Of a stretch of 27,391 nt of DNA, positions 7,672-14,928 are shown in pieces. The number at the start of each line of letters is the position of its first letter. Positions within the stretch are counted from its first letter, which is position 1. The notes beneath the pieces are model-generated. The model saw nothing but the letters and a program-made list of their open reading frames with translations. It was not told the origin of the DNA and searched no databases. The DNA comes from CAZOKH01 sp964580315 (lineage in GTDB: Bacteria > Chloroflexota > Anaerolineae > Anaerolineales > Anaerolineaceae): contig CAZOKH010000049.1 in NCBI GenBank assembly GCA_964580315.1, forward strand, positions 1 through 27,391, read 5' to 3'. The translations under genes were made by a program, and so were the position numbers.

Positions 7672-10600
7672 TCAATCTGGAGTTGTGATTGTCCCGTAAC
7701 AGCGTTTTCCACTCCAACTACATCCTTTGCTCAAGCACGTTTTCTCACTGGTGTAGGAACTGCACGGCGCGGGTTCTTCTTCAGGCTCCTCAGGTTCTTC
7801 GGGCGTCACGCATTGACCGGTTTGCCTGTTATATACCAGCGGGGCCAGGCAGGGGCCGTTGCAAACCGGCACCGAGGCGCGAGTGGACCAGCAACTGGAC
7901 GCGCCGCCAGGTTGAACACAGGCGCCATCAACCAGGTCAAAACCAGGGGGGCAGCTCTGCGCGGAAATTCGAATTGGATAGGGTTCACACACGCCGGTTT
8001 GCTCATTCCAGAAGTAGCCCAACTGGCAGCAGTCACTGGTGAGTTGAACGCAATACCCCAGTTGAGTATCGTAGTATTCATCCTCGTCGCATTGTGGGAT
8101 GACCATCATCCTCAGTTCGGTTTGAATGCAGGTATTGTTGGATGGGTCATAAATGCTCCCTTCGGGGCATTCTCTGCCCTCATTCAGCCGGCATAGACCG
8201 GTTTGCGGGTCGGGGGTGGTGTTGGGAGGGCAATCGTCGCCGGTGGGTATTTGTTCGCAAATGTTGTTTGCGCCGGGCTGATAACCGGGCAGGCAGCCGG
8301 TTTCAGTGGGGGGCGTGCACAGACCATCATCAGGGTTATAGTTTTCTCCGACTGAGGTAATGACCATACTCCTGACCTGCATATTGTTGGGTGTTTGTTC
8401 ATCAGGGGGCGTTTCTTCTTCGGGTGGGCACCGGTTTAAACCGTCAGGTGAAGGTTCGCAGCACAGCAGTTCGGGATTGTAGGTGAATCCCGGGTTGCAG
8501 GGGCTGCCGGTCCCGGTGGTGGGGCGGCAAATTTTCAGGGCCTCATCCCAAAATTCATTTTCCCGGCAGCCCTGTTCGTCATAAGGGTAACAATGACCAA
8601 ACAACAGGTAGTAACCCCGGCCGCAGTTATTCTCCTCACTGCCCTCGTCGGGAACACATGCGCCGGCATCGTCGTGATGGTAACCGGGCTGACAGGGTGG
8701 TTCTTCTGGCGTGCCGTTATTGGCTGTTCCGGCCACAGGGTCACAGCGCAGGCCGTCGGGGTTGAGTTCAGTTCCGGGCGGGCAATCATCGCCATTTTCC
8801 ACTGCCAGTCTTCTTGTGCTCATTCCGTCGGGTGTGAAATCTTCAACACATCCCTGTACCACAGGATCAAAATGATAGCCTTCTTCACAGCGGTTTTGAT
8901 CCAGCGGGATACAGTGGTTAAACACGGTGCTGAAAATGGCTGTTTCATCGCATCCGTAATTATCAGGCTTGAACGGTTCGCAGCAGCCCGATTCTTCATC
9001 CCAGTAATACCCTTCAGCACAGCGGGGATCTTTATGATTGATTTCTGGTTCACAAATGGTGTTATCAACCAGTGCGGTGAGTTGGAACTCTTCAGGGCAG
9101 TCATCCTCAACCGGCACACATACCCTTTCTCCGGTTTCCAATGTGCTGAAGACTGTTCCTTCCGGGCAGCCGTCTTCATCAGGCTCGCAGTTGTAACGCA
9201 GGGCACTGAGTGACCAATTTTCAGGACAGGGATTGTGGTTGGGGTCCTGTTCGCATAGGCCGGTTTCAGAGTTATAGACTTCTCCTTCTGCACAGGTGGG
9301 TACTGTGACAAGCATTTGTTTGAGACCAGAAGGCCAGGCTGCCAGGTTGACCGGGCTGGAATTAATGGGTTTTTCCAGGCCATAATTGACCAGTTTTAAG
9401 CCCTGTGTGTTAATGGCACCGGCGCTGGCGGCGCCATTCAGACAGACTTCAATTTCAGCATAAGAGTTGCCGGGCAGCGGTGGGCCCTCACAAATCAATC
9501 TGCCGGGGTAACCGGGATTGTCTCTGCATGTCCAGGGTTCGCCGTTGACCGTGACCACCACACCTTCAGCAGAAAGCGATCCGGTGGATAGATTAAGCGT
9601 GACAATTTCATCGCGGAAAGATGGGCACGAAAGATTGGTGACAACCAGTTTGGGCTCATCCCGTTGCTTGAGAGGTTTGTTTGGGTCGCAGGGCGGCTCA
9701 TCGGGTGTGCGGCACAGGGGCGGATGCGCAACTTTGCAAATGGCGCCCTGGGGTTGGCCAATGGGAACGCACCGGAAGCCCACATCTTCAAAGGTTTTGT
9801 CGGGCAGGCTCATAAAGCGGGCCGGGCTGCGCACATCGTCTGCGGCATCCATCCAGCCGCCGCCGCGAATGACTTTTTCTTTGTGCTCTGGCGGGCCGGC
9901 CGGGCCAAGTGGATTGGAGGCGGAAGCGGTCAGATAGTAATCATCGGCGTACCAGTCGGTCACCCATTCACGCACATTGCCTGCCATGTCCAACACTTCA
10001 TACGGGCTTTGACCGGCAATGTAGGTGCCCACTTTCTGGGTGTCATCTTCATCAGCCTGCCTGTTCACTTTGCAGCCTTCCATATTTACCAGGAGGTCGC
10101 ATTCGGGCTCATCATTGCCCCAGGGGTAGTACTCTGCATCGGTACCGCGGGCAGCTTTTTCCCATTCAGCTTCGGTTGGCAGGCGCGCCTGGGCGTAAGT
10201 GCAGTAAGCCTGTGCCTGGTACCAGGTGACGCCTACCACCGGCCAATCTTTGTAATTGGGATCGTTATAATGACTGCTGGGGCCTTCGGCCTGCACAACA
10301 GGCGGCGTGCAAGCCCCCGCTTTGACACATTCGGCGTATAAGCTGTTGGAAACCTCATTCTTGTAAATCCAAAATGGAGAAATATAGACGTCGTGCTGCG
10401 GTTGTTCATCGGGTTTGGAGTCTGGATCATTTTCCAGGCTGCCCATGATGAACTTGCCGCCCTCAATGAATTTTAGAAAATCATTGTCGCCGGTGGGGGT
10501 TGGGGCGGCATTGGTGTTATTGATTTCTTCCTGTGCTTTGGGCAAAGCATCAACTACTTCTTCGGCGGCTGGCGGCGGTTCGGATGTGTCGGTTGGCTTT

Positions 10601-10710
10601 TGGCTGATTTCTGCTGGCAATTTCACTGGCAGGTTACAGGCCGGCAGTAAAACCAGGCAAAGCAAAGCCAACACAACAATCAAAAGGAACACGAACTTTG
10701 ATTGGCGCAT
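7672..10710 (-). CDS. Large lipoprotein: FGE-sulfatase/SUMF1-type domain plus Cys-rich repeat modules
   Basis: A protein of 1012 residues. It starts with a lipoprotein signal (hydrophobic 6-22, lipobox LLPAC, Cys25), then a Pro/Thr/Glu-rich spacer to about 75. A formylglycine-generating-enzyme-type domain follows at about 78-320 (GGKFIMGS, ARLPTEAEWEKAARG, MAGNVREWVTDWY, RGGGWMDA, VGFRCV). The two active-site Cys of true FGE, after the GGS motif, are absent (GGGWMDAADD), so it is probably a binding or structural version. From about 430 to 950 about 19 short modules follow the pattern C-x2-G-Y/F/T-x(6-12)-C. A PSI-like tail (KTCLSKGCSW) ends the protein. The start at 10710 is preferred over 10767 because CAGGAGG precedes it and the signal peptide begins there. 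It likely sits on the cell surface; its role is unknown. Confidence 0.85.
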   Translation of the reverse strand: MRQSKFVFLLIVVLALLCLVLLPACNLPVKLPAEISQKPTDTSEPPPAAEEVVDALPKAQEEINNTNAAPTPTGDNDFLKFIEGGKFIMGSLENDPDSKPDEQPQHDVYISPFWIYKNEVSNSLYAECVKAGACTPPVVQAEGPSSHYNDPNYKDWPVVGVTWYQAQAYCTYAQARLPTEAEWEKAARGTDAEYYPWGNDEPECDLLVNMEGCKVNRQADEDDTQKVGTYIAGQSPYEVLDMAGNVREWVTDWYADDYYLTASASNPLGPAGPPEHKEKVIRGGGWMDAADDVRSPARFMSLPDKTFEDVGFRCVPIGQPQGAICKVAHPPLCRTPDEPPCDPNKPLKQRDEPKLVVTNLSCPSFRDEIVTLNLSTGSLSAEGVVVTVNGEPWTCRDNPGYPGRLICEGPPLPGNSYAEIEVCLNGAASAGAINTQGLKLVNYGLEKPINSSPVNLAAWPSGLKQMLVTVPTCAEGEVYNSETGLCEQDPNHNPCPENWSLSALRYNCEPDEDGCPEGTVFSTLETGERVCVPVEDDCPEEFQLTALVDNTICEPEINHKDPRCAEGYYWDEESGCCEPFKPDNYGCDETAIFSTVFNHCIPLDQNRCEEGYHFDPVVQGCVEDFTPDGMSTRRLAVENGDDCPPGTELNPDGLRCDPVAGTANNGTPEEPPCQPGYHHDDAGACVPDEGSEENNCGRGYYLLFGHCYPYDEQGCRENEFWDEALKICRPTTGTGSPCNPGFTYNPELLCCEPSPDGLNRCPPEEETPPDEQTPNNMQVRSMVITSVGENYNPDDGLCTPPTETGCLPGYQPGANNICEQIPTGDDCPPNTTPDPQTGLCRLNEGRECPEGSIYDPSNNTCIQTELRMMVIPQCDEDEYYDTQLGYCVQLTSDCCQLGYFWNEQTGVCEPYPIRISAQSCPPGFDLVDGACVQPGGASSCWSTRASVPVCNGPCLAPLVYNRQTGQCVTPEEPEEPEEEPAPCSSYTSEKTCLSKGCSWSGKRCYGTITTPD

Positions 10711-10755
10711 AATATTCCTCCTGGTGAGACAAATATAAGGGGGGAAAAAGTGCCG

Positions 10756-10784
10756 GTCATTCAGCACTGTGATGCTGACTTGAC
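10756..10784. promoter_or_regulatory. Interrupted palindrome upstream of the lipoprotein gene, possible operator
   Basis: TCAGCA-N6-TGCTGA at 10761-10778 is flanked by a second pair, GTCA at 10756-10759 and TGAC at 10781-10784, giving a nested dyad about 50 bases upstream of the lipoprotein ATG. The position suits a regulator site. No regulator can be assigned, and it could be chance. Confidence 0.3.
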
Positions 10785-10860
10785 AAACCGTAATCCGTTC
10801 AGTTAGAAATCAGTGATGATCCGGGTTTTTTGAAGGCGGGGCTTTATTCTAATTTCACTA

Positions 10861-10892
10861 ATCATTCTCTTAATCATTATATAGAGAATGAT
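10861..10892. repeat. AT-rich inverted repeat between the GGDEF/EAL gene and the lipoprotein gene
   Basis: Arms ATCATTCTCT and AGAGAATGAT (10 bp, perfect) enclose a 12-base AT-rich loop, about 45 bases after the stop of the GGDEF/EAL gene. No T-tract follows on the minus strand (TAGTGAAATT), so it is a poor terminator. It may be a weak 3'-end hairpin or a protein-binding site. The rest of the 227-bp gap shows nothing else convincing. Confidence 0.4.
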
Positions 10893-10937
10893 CAATCAAA
10901 ACTACCCCCTATTTTGAACCGTTTGACAGGGATGTTT

Positions 10938-13367
10938 TTAGAAGAATGTGGGACGACTTGTGAGAAATTCAGTGATTTTTTGAGCTTCCACTGGTGGGCT
11001 AAACAGGTATCCCTGGGCTTTATTACACTTTTGAACCTTTAGAATTTCAAGCTGTTTCTGGTTTTCAATACCTTCGGCAACAATGTCCATATCCAGTTTT
11101 TGTCCAATGGCCACAATGGCCGCAACAATACTCCTTCCATCTGAACTGGTCTCAAGATCGGCGATAAATGCCCGATCAATCTTCAGTGTGTGCGCTCCTA
11201 ATCGCCTCAGGTATGAAAGCGAGGAATAGCCCGTGCCAAAATCATCAATGCTAAAATGAACGCCAATGGCTTTTAGGTCATCAATATTTTTTGACGTGAT
11301 CTCATAGTCCTGGATCATACCGCTTTCCGTTATCTCCAGGTGCAAATTCGCCGGTGAAATACCAGAAGTGTTTAGCTGGTTTTTCACCAGCTGAATGAAC
11401 AGATTGTCTCGCAACAAGACTGTGGGGATATTCACGGAAACGAAGAAGCCTGGAGAACAGATTTCATGCCATAACTTGAGGTTCCTCAAGGCATTCATCA
11501 ACACAATCTCCGTCATGGGAAGGATCAAGCCGTTTTCTTCCATCACGGGGATGAACTGATCGGGGGGAACAATTCCGCGAACCGGGTGTTTCCAGCGCAC
11601 CAGTGCTTCAATGCCGCATATCTGCCCGTTTTCCAGGTTGATGATGGGTTGAAAAACGCTGTGAAATTCATGGTTTTGGATGCCGTTGCGCAGGTCTAAA
11701 TCCAATTGCAGACGGTTGAGCAGGGTGGAATGCATTTCCTGGTCGTAAATTTCATAGCGGGCTTTGCCGTTTGTCTTGGCGCGATACATGGCCAGGTCTG
11801 CGTCACGCAAAACGTCTTCAGGCTTTTTGTGCGATTCTGTAAATGCAATGCCGATGCTCACTGATAGAAAAATGCGCCGTTGGTCATATTCAAACGGAAT
11901 CGTCATCTGATCGAGAATTTTCTGCGCTACCAGGGTGGCTTCATTCGGGCTTTCTAACGGGTGGATGAGAATGGCAAATTCATCACCGCCCAGGCGCGCC
12001 AGGGTGTGATGATCGCCAATGCACTTTCGGATGCGGTCACCAAAGATGATCAGGATCTGGTCGCCAACCTGATGACTGAAACTGTCATTGATGATCTTGA
12101 ATCCATCCAGATCCAGGAACAGGACTGCGGCTTGAGAAGAAGGCGGGGTAGTTGAGTGCGCCAGGATTGTTGACAGTTCTTGATTAAATGAACTGCGGTT
12201 GACAAACCCGGTTAATGAATCATGCGTGGCTTCATAACTTAGTTTGTCTTTCTGTTTCTGCAATTCCCCGGCTGATTTTTCCAGTTGATCAAGGGTGGCA
12301 TTGATGCCGGCAGCCAGGATGGTGAGTTCGTCGTTGCCGGGCAATTTGATCCGTTTGGACAGATCACCCAGATCGCGAATACTCTCCAACCCTGAATTGA
12401 CCGTTTTAATGCGCGATATGATGCGTGTGTCAATGCTGTGAATTATCAATGCGCCCAGGATAAGTCCAAAGAGCAGGAAAAGAATAATAAATGTTTTGTT
12501 GATGTTCTGTGCTTCGAGAAGCAATTCGCGGTAATTATCAATTCTTATGATGCTGGCGGGTGCTCCAGTGAAGTCATCCATTTTTGAATAGGCTGTCAAT
12601 GTGAGACCATCGGGAACAATGTAGTGGTCTGATCCGCCTAGAAGTTGGCTTTTTGCCTGGCGCCATTGATCATCCAAATTCATCTGGTTGAAGGAGATAA
12701 CCGAAGCGTCGAGGTGGGTTATCTCGCGCAGGCTTGAGACAAGCTCTTGATCCAGAATCCTTCCCATGACCATGAAATGGCGTTGGGGCCCTTGCTGATC
12801 ACTGCGCAATATGGGTTTGGCGCTAAAAAGGAAAACCTGGTCGCCGACGGCAAAGATACCTTTGGGATTATTACTGGTTGAATAATTATCAAAAACAGAT
12901 TGGTGATATGCAATGCTTTTCAGAATCGCTGGATTTACCGCTACGATTTCCTCCAGATTGAAGTCATAAGCCCTGGAGTATTCCAAATTCCCCTCAATGT
13001 CGAAGATGAGAAAAGTGTCAATGCCAAGCACAAGAAAGGAATCGTACCCCAGGTTTTCTTCTATATATGCATTGTTCAAATCACTGGCAAATTGATAAGT
13101 GGAATCCCAGAATGCCCAGTCTCCTGCGGTTCGATCAATACGCTCCACTTCCAGGTTGAGGGTTTGCTCAAATGTAGATAGACTCTCCATTGCCTGCTGC
13201 TGTTCCATCTGAAAAAATCGGTATTCAATTAAGTTTTTTACAAGGAATGACAGGAGAATGCTGAGAGGGGTGATGATGAACGCAATTAATAAGGCTGCTT
13301 TCCAGCGCAGCGAGAAAACAGATTTGGATTCATCATCCAAGAATCGATCAATGCATGTAATCTTCAC
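10938..13367 (-). CDS. Membrane CHASE4-HAMP-GGDEF-EAL cyclic-di-GMP enzyme
   Basis: An 809-residue membrane protein handling the second messenger c-di-GMP. Two membrane helices (about 22-45 and 291-311) flank an extracytoplasmic CHASE4 sensor (DWAFWDSTYQFASDLNNAYI at 83-102). A HAMP linker spans about 312-365, the diguanylate cyclase domain about 377-540 with intact GGDEF at 460-464, and the EAL phosphodiesterase domain follows to the end. The EAL domain keeps EALVRW, LEITES, IDDFGTG, LKIDRAF, AEGIE and QGYLF, so it should hydrolyse c-di-GMP. No RxxD inhibitory site is seen before GGDEF. The start is a GTG with AAGGTGG upstream; no closer start fits. An extended -10 promoter lies about 45 bp upstream. 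Its place near the polysaccharide locus is suggestive only. Confidence 0.94.
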   Translation of the reverse strand: MKITCIDRFLDDESKSVFSLRWKAALLIAFIITPLSILLSFLVKNLIEYRFFQMEQQQAMESLSTFEQTLNLEVERIDRTAGDWAFWDSTYQFASDLNNAYIEENLGYDSFLVLGIDTFLIFDIEGNLEYSRAYDFNLEEIVAVNPAILKSIAYHQSVFDNYSTSNNPKGIFAVGDQVFLFSAKPILRSDQQGPQRHFMVMGRILDQELVSSLREITHLDASVISFNQMNLDDQWRQAKSQLLGGSDHYIVPDGLTLTAYSKMDDFTGAPASIIRIDNYRELLLEAQNINKTFIILFLLFGLILGALIIHSIDTRIISRIKTVNSGLESIRDLGDLSKRIKLPGNDELTILAAGINATLDQLEKSAGELQKQKDKLSYEATHDSLTGFVNRSSFNQELSTILAHSTTPPSSQAAVLFLDLDGFKIINDSFSHQVGDQILIIFGDRIRKCIGDHHTLARLGGDEFAILIHPLESPNEATLVAQKILDQMTIPFEYDQRRIFLSVSIGIAFTESHKKPEDVLRDADLAMYRAKTNGKARYEIYDQEMHSTLLNRLQLDLDLRNGIQNHEFHSVFQPIINLENGQICGIEALVRWKHPVRGIVPPDQFIPVMEENGLILPMTEIVLMNALRNLKLWHEICSPGFFVSVNIPTVLLRDNLFIQLVKNQLNTSGISPANLHLEITESGMIQDYEITSKNIDDLKAIGVHFSIDDFGTGYSSLSYLRRLGAHTLKIDRAFIADLETSSDGRSIVAAIVAIGQKLDMDIVAEGIENQKQLEILKVQKCNKAQGYLFSPPVEAQKITEFLTSRPTFF

Positions 13368-13409
13368 TCGACCACCTTGTTAATGAAGACTTTTTCCCTC
13401 CCAATTGTG

Positions 13410-13438
13410 ATTATAGCATAAAGATCATTTTTCATTAA
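13410..13438 (-). promoter_or_regulatory. Extended -10 promoter of the GGDEF/EAL gene
   Basis: On the minus strand TGCTATAAT is a perfect extended -10 (TATAAT at 13410-13415), with a weak -35 (TTAATG) 17 bases upstream. It lies 43 bases before the GTG start. Confidence 0.65.
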
Positions 13439-13526
13439 AAAATGGTGCTAAATCAGTTAGAATATCGTCCTACTATTTGGTGCTTTTAAAAAATTTCATC
13501 AAATCAGTTTAAATACTAGAGGTTTT

Positions 13527-13973
13527 TTGACAAAATATTGCCCACAATGCGGCGGTGAGTATAAGCCAGGTGAGACTTGCCTGGACCGTTTTTATGCCAC
13601 TCAATTGCAAGAACAGGGTGATGCGGCGTATTATGCGGTGCATCATTTGAGTGTGCCCTGTTATTATTTACAACACAACCTATACTCGGGTAAAGGTTGG
13701 TTGGAAGTGCAGGATTTGTTATAGAAATTTGTTTATGAGGGTTGGACGCCTGCCATGGCGCGGCGAGAGAATCGGGTGAAGGCTGACAGCGGCAAACGTG
13801 ACTGGAGCTTCACCAAAGGGGAGAAATTGCCCGGTGTCGAAAAAATTCGCTGGACATTTTCCATCATGGATGTTCGGTCAGATACTGCTGAGCATTATTG
13901 TGCTGATGTGGTTCACTGGGCTGAAACGATTCTTAACGACTCGGAGATGCTGGTGCAGTCTAATCGTTCTTGA
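13527..13973 (+). pseudogene. DUF5946-like small zinc-ribbon-type protein, interrupted by an in-frame amber codon
   Basis: One reading frame of 148 sense-length codons is split by a single TAG at 13722-13724. The first part (65 residues from a TTG start with AGAGG just upstream) has KYCPQCGGEYKPGETC, a Cys cluster suggesting metal binding, and AVHHLSVPCYYLQHN. The second part continues in the same frame (KFVYEGWTPAMARRENR, then DWSFTKGEKLPG) to TGA at 13973. The pattern resembles DUF5946 proteins, whose function is unknown; the family call is from memory. The second half has no good ribosome binding site. It is therefore either a recent nonsense mutation, a sequencing error, or read-through. 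No frameshift or other damage is visible, which argues for a very young event. Confidence 0.65.
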
Positions 13974-14042
13974 ATACTTCATTGGCGTTTATGAACCTTG
14001 AGGTTAAGAAATAATCGAAATTTGCTCGAGGCGGGATTCATT

Positions 14043-14110
14043 TGTGCCCCCAGGGGAACCCTCACGAGGGCTTTTCGAATAACATCCTGCGGGGATCACC
14101 GTTTTGGAAA
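14043..14110 (-). repeat. Degenerate copy 1 of the tRNA-Glu 3' half
   Basis: In minus orientation this stretch shares CCAAAACGG, ATTCGAA and TTCCCCTGGGGGCACAA with the 3' half of the neighbouring tRNA-Glu. Two GC-rich insertions are added: TGATCCCCGCAGGATGTT inside the T arm, and a CCCTCGTGAGGG hairpin before the acceptor strand. It cannot form a tRNA. Confidence 0.6.
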
Positions 14111-14111
14111 C

Positions 14112-14138
14112 AAAAAAACCACCTTTGTGAGATGGCTT
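14112..14138 (-). terminator. Rho-independent terminator downstream of tRNA-Glu
   Basis: On the minus strand AAGCCATC and GGTGGTTT form an 8-bp stem with G-T pairs around a 7-base loop, followed by a run of T residues (seven in all after GG). It lies between the two degenerate tRNA copies and would end the tRNA transcript about 70 bases after the mature 3' end. Confidence 0.7.
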
Positions 14139-14144
14139 TCTTCA

Positions 14145-14200
14145 GGTGCCCCAGGGGATTTTGAATAACATCCCCCCTGCGGGGATCACCGTTTTGAAAA
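14145..14200 (-). repeat. Degenerate copy 2 of the tRNA-Glu 3' half
   Basis: Directly downstream of the tRNA. In minus orientation it reads CAAAACGGTGATCCCC and ends in CCCCTGGGGCAC. It has the same T-arm insertion as copy 1, with four extra G residues, making an ATCCCC/GGGGAT hairpin, but lacks the second insertion of copy 1. Confidence 0.6.
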
Positions 14201-14205
14201 AATTG

Positions 14206-14278
14206 TGCCCCCAGGGGAATTCGAATCCCCGTTTTGGCCTTGAGAGGGCCACGTCCTGGGCCACTAGACGATGGGGGC
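14206..14278 (-). tRNA. tRNA-Glu, anticodon CTC
   Basis: Folded by eye on the minus strand: acceptor GCCCCCA with TGGGGGC, D arm GTCT...GGAC, anticodon stem TGGCC/GGCCA around the loop CTCTCAA (anticodon CTC, reading GAG), T arm GGGGA-TTCGAAT-TCCCC, discriminator A. It is 73 bases long, and CCA is not encoded. All stems are complete. It has its own near-consensus promoter, and its terminator lies beyond the first degenerate copy downstream. Confidence 0.95.
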
Positions 14279-14291
14279 GGACAATGAACAA

Positions 14292-14320
14292 ATTTTATCA
14301 TGCCCATAATCGGCTGTCAA
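14292..14320 (-). promoter_or_regulatory. Promoter of tRNA-Glu
   Basis: Minus strand: TTGACA (full consensus), 17 bases, TAAAAT. The -10 box ends 14 bases before the mature tRNA 5' end, a fitting distance for a short leader removed by RNase P. Confidence 0.85.
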
Positions 14321-14363
14321 CGAAGTGCTTGCCCATGAAATTTTTGCTCAATATATGCGCCCC

Positions 14364-14392
14364 TTGACCGAAGTCTTTACGGGATTTATAAT
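14364..14392 (+). promoter_or_regulatory. Strong sigma70-type promoter of the polysaccharide locus
   Basis: TTGACC (14364-14369), exactly 17 bases, TATAAT (14387-14392). It is the best promoter match in the window. The predicted start near 14399 leaves a leader of less than 20 bases before the regulator ATG at 14417. Confidence 0.88.
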
Positions 14393-14405
14393 TCAACCGT
14401 TGAAT
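14391..14405. promoter_or_regulatory. Perfect 15-bp palindrome over the -10/start site, likely operator
   Basis: ATTCAAC-C-GTTGAAT, two perfect 7-base arms around one central base. It overlaps the last two bases of the -10 box and covers the predicted transcription start. A bound dimer here would block polymerase. The next gene encodes a winged-helix regulator, so autoregulation is the simplest reading; this is inference. Confidence 0.65.
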
Positions 14406-14416
14406 ATTGAAGTCCT

Positions 14417-14914
14417 ATGGAACAACTCTCCACTCACGACCGCGACCTGATTTTGCTGGAACAAATTGAACAGAGCCCGGATGTCACCCAGGCATCGCTG
14501 GCTGATCAGTTAGGCGTTGCTGTGGGTACTGTTAACTGGCACTTGAAGCGCCTGATTGCCAAGGGGTATGTTAAAGCAAAACGGATCGAACGCCGGAAGC
14601 TGAAGTACATCATTACACCTGAAGGCCTGGCGCTGCGTGCATCTCTCACCCTGGATTATGTCCAAAACTCATTTCGCATTTACCGGTTGGTGCGCCAGCG
14701 TGTGCTGGAGGCCATTCTTCAAACCACTTCGGCTGGCTGGAAAAGCGTGCGTTTACAGGGTGATGGGGATGTGGCAGATGTGTGTCGATTAACCTGCCTG
14801 GAACAGGGAATTCAGATTGTGGAGGATTCACAGGCGCCGCTGCTGCGGGTGAACGGGTTGAAAATTTTTGTCGAATGGAACGATGGTCACCAGATTCTGG
14901 ATGCTGAAAAATGA
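14417..14914 (+). CDS. Winged-helix (MarR-like, EPS-associated) transcriptional regulator
   Basis: A 165-residue cytoplasmic regulator. Residues 8-75 form a winged helix, with DLILLEQIEQSPDVTQASLA as first helices, LGVAVGTVNWHLKRLIAKGY as the helix-turn-helix and RRKLKYIITPEGLAL as wing. The rest is a short helix (77-97) and a compact alpha/beta tail (about 107-163) of unknown ligand. The family often called EPS-associated MarR regulators has this layout and heads exopolysaccharide loci. Its TGA overlaps the ATG at 14911 (ATGA), and it is the first gene after the strong promoter, so it should be co-transcribed with the glycan genes. A palindrome over its own promoter suggests self-control. 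The Shine-Dalgarno sequence is weak (GAAG). Confidence 0.85.
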   Translation: MEQLSTHDRDLILLEQIEQSPDVTQASLADQLGVAVGTVNWHLKRLIAKGYVKAKRIERRKLKYIITPEGLALRASLTLDYVQNSFRIYRLVRQRVLEAILQTTSAGWKSVRLQGDGDVADVCRLTCLEQGIQIVEDSQAPLLRVNGLKIFVEWNDGHQILDAEK

Positions 14915-14928
14915 AAGGGCAGGTAGAT

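Noticed and set aside
10830..11042. Possible small plus-strand protein of 70 residues
   Set aside because: Half of it is antisense to the end of the EAL domain, there is no ribosome binding site, and it crosses the inverted repeat.
14043..14202. CRISPR-like short repeats
   Set aside because: Only two unequal copies related to the adjacent tRNA, without regular spacers or cas genes.
14146..14367. Plus-strand frame of 73 codons across the tRNA
   Set aside because: It is a translation of the tRNA gene and its degenerate copy on the opposite strand.
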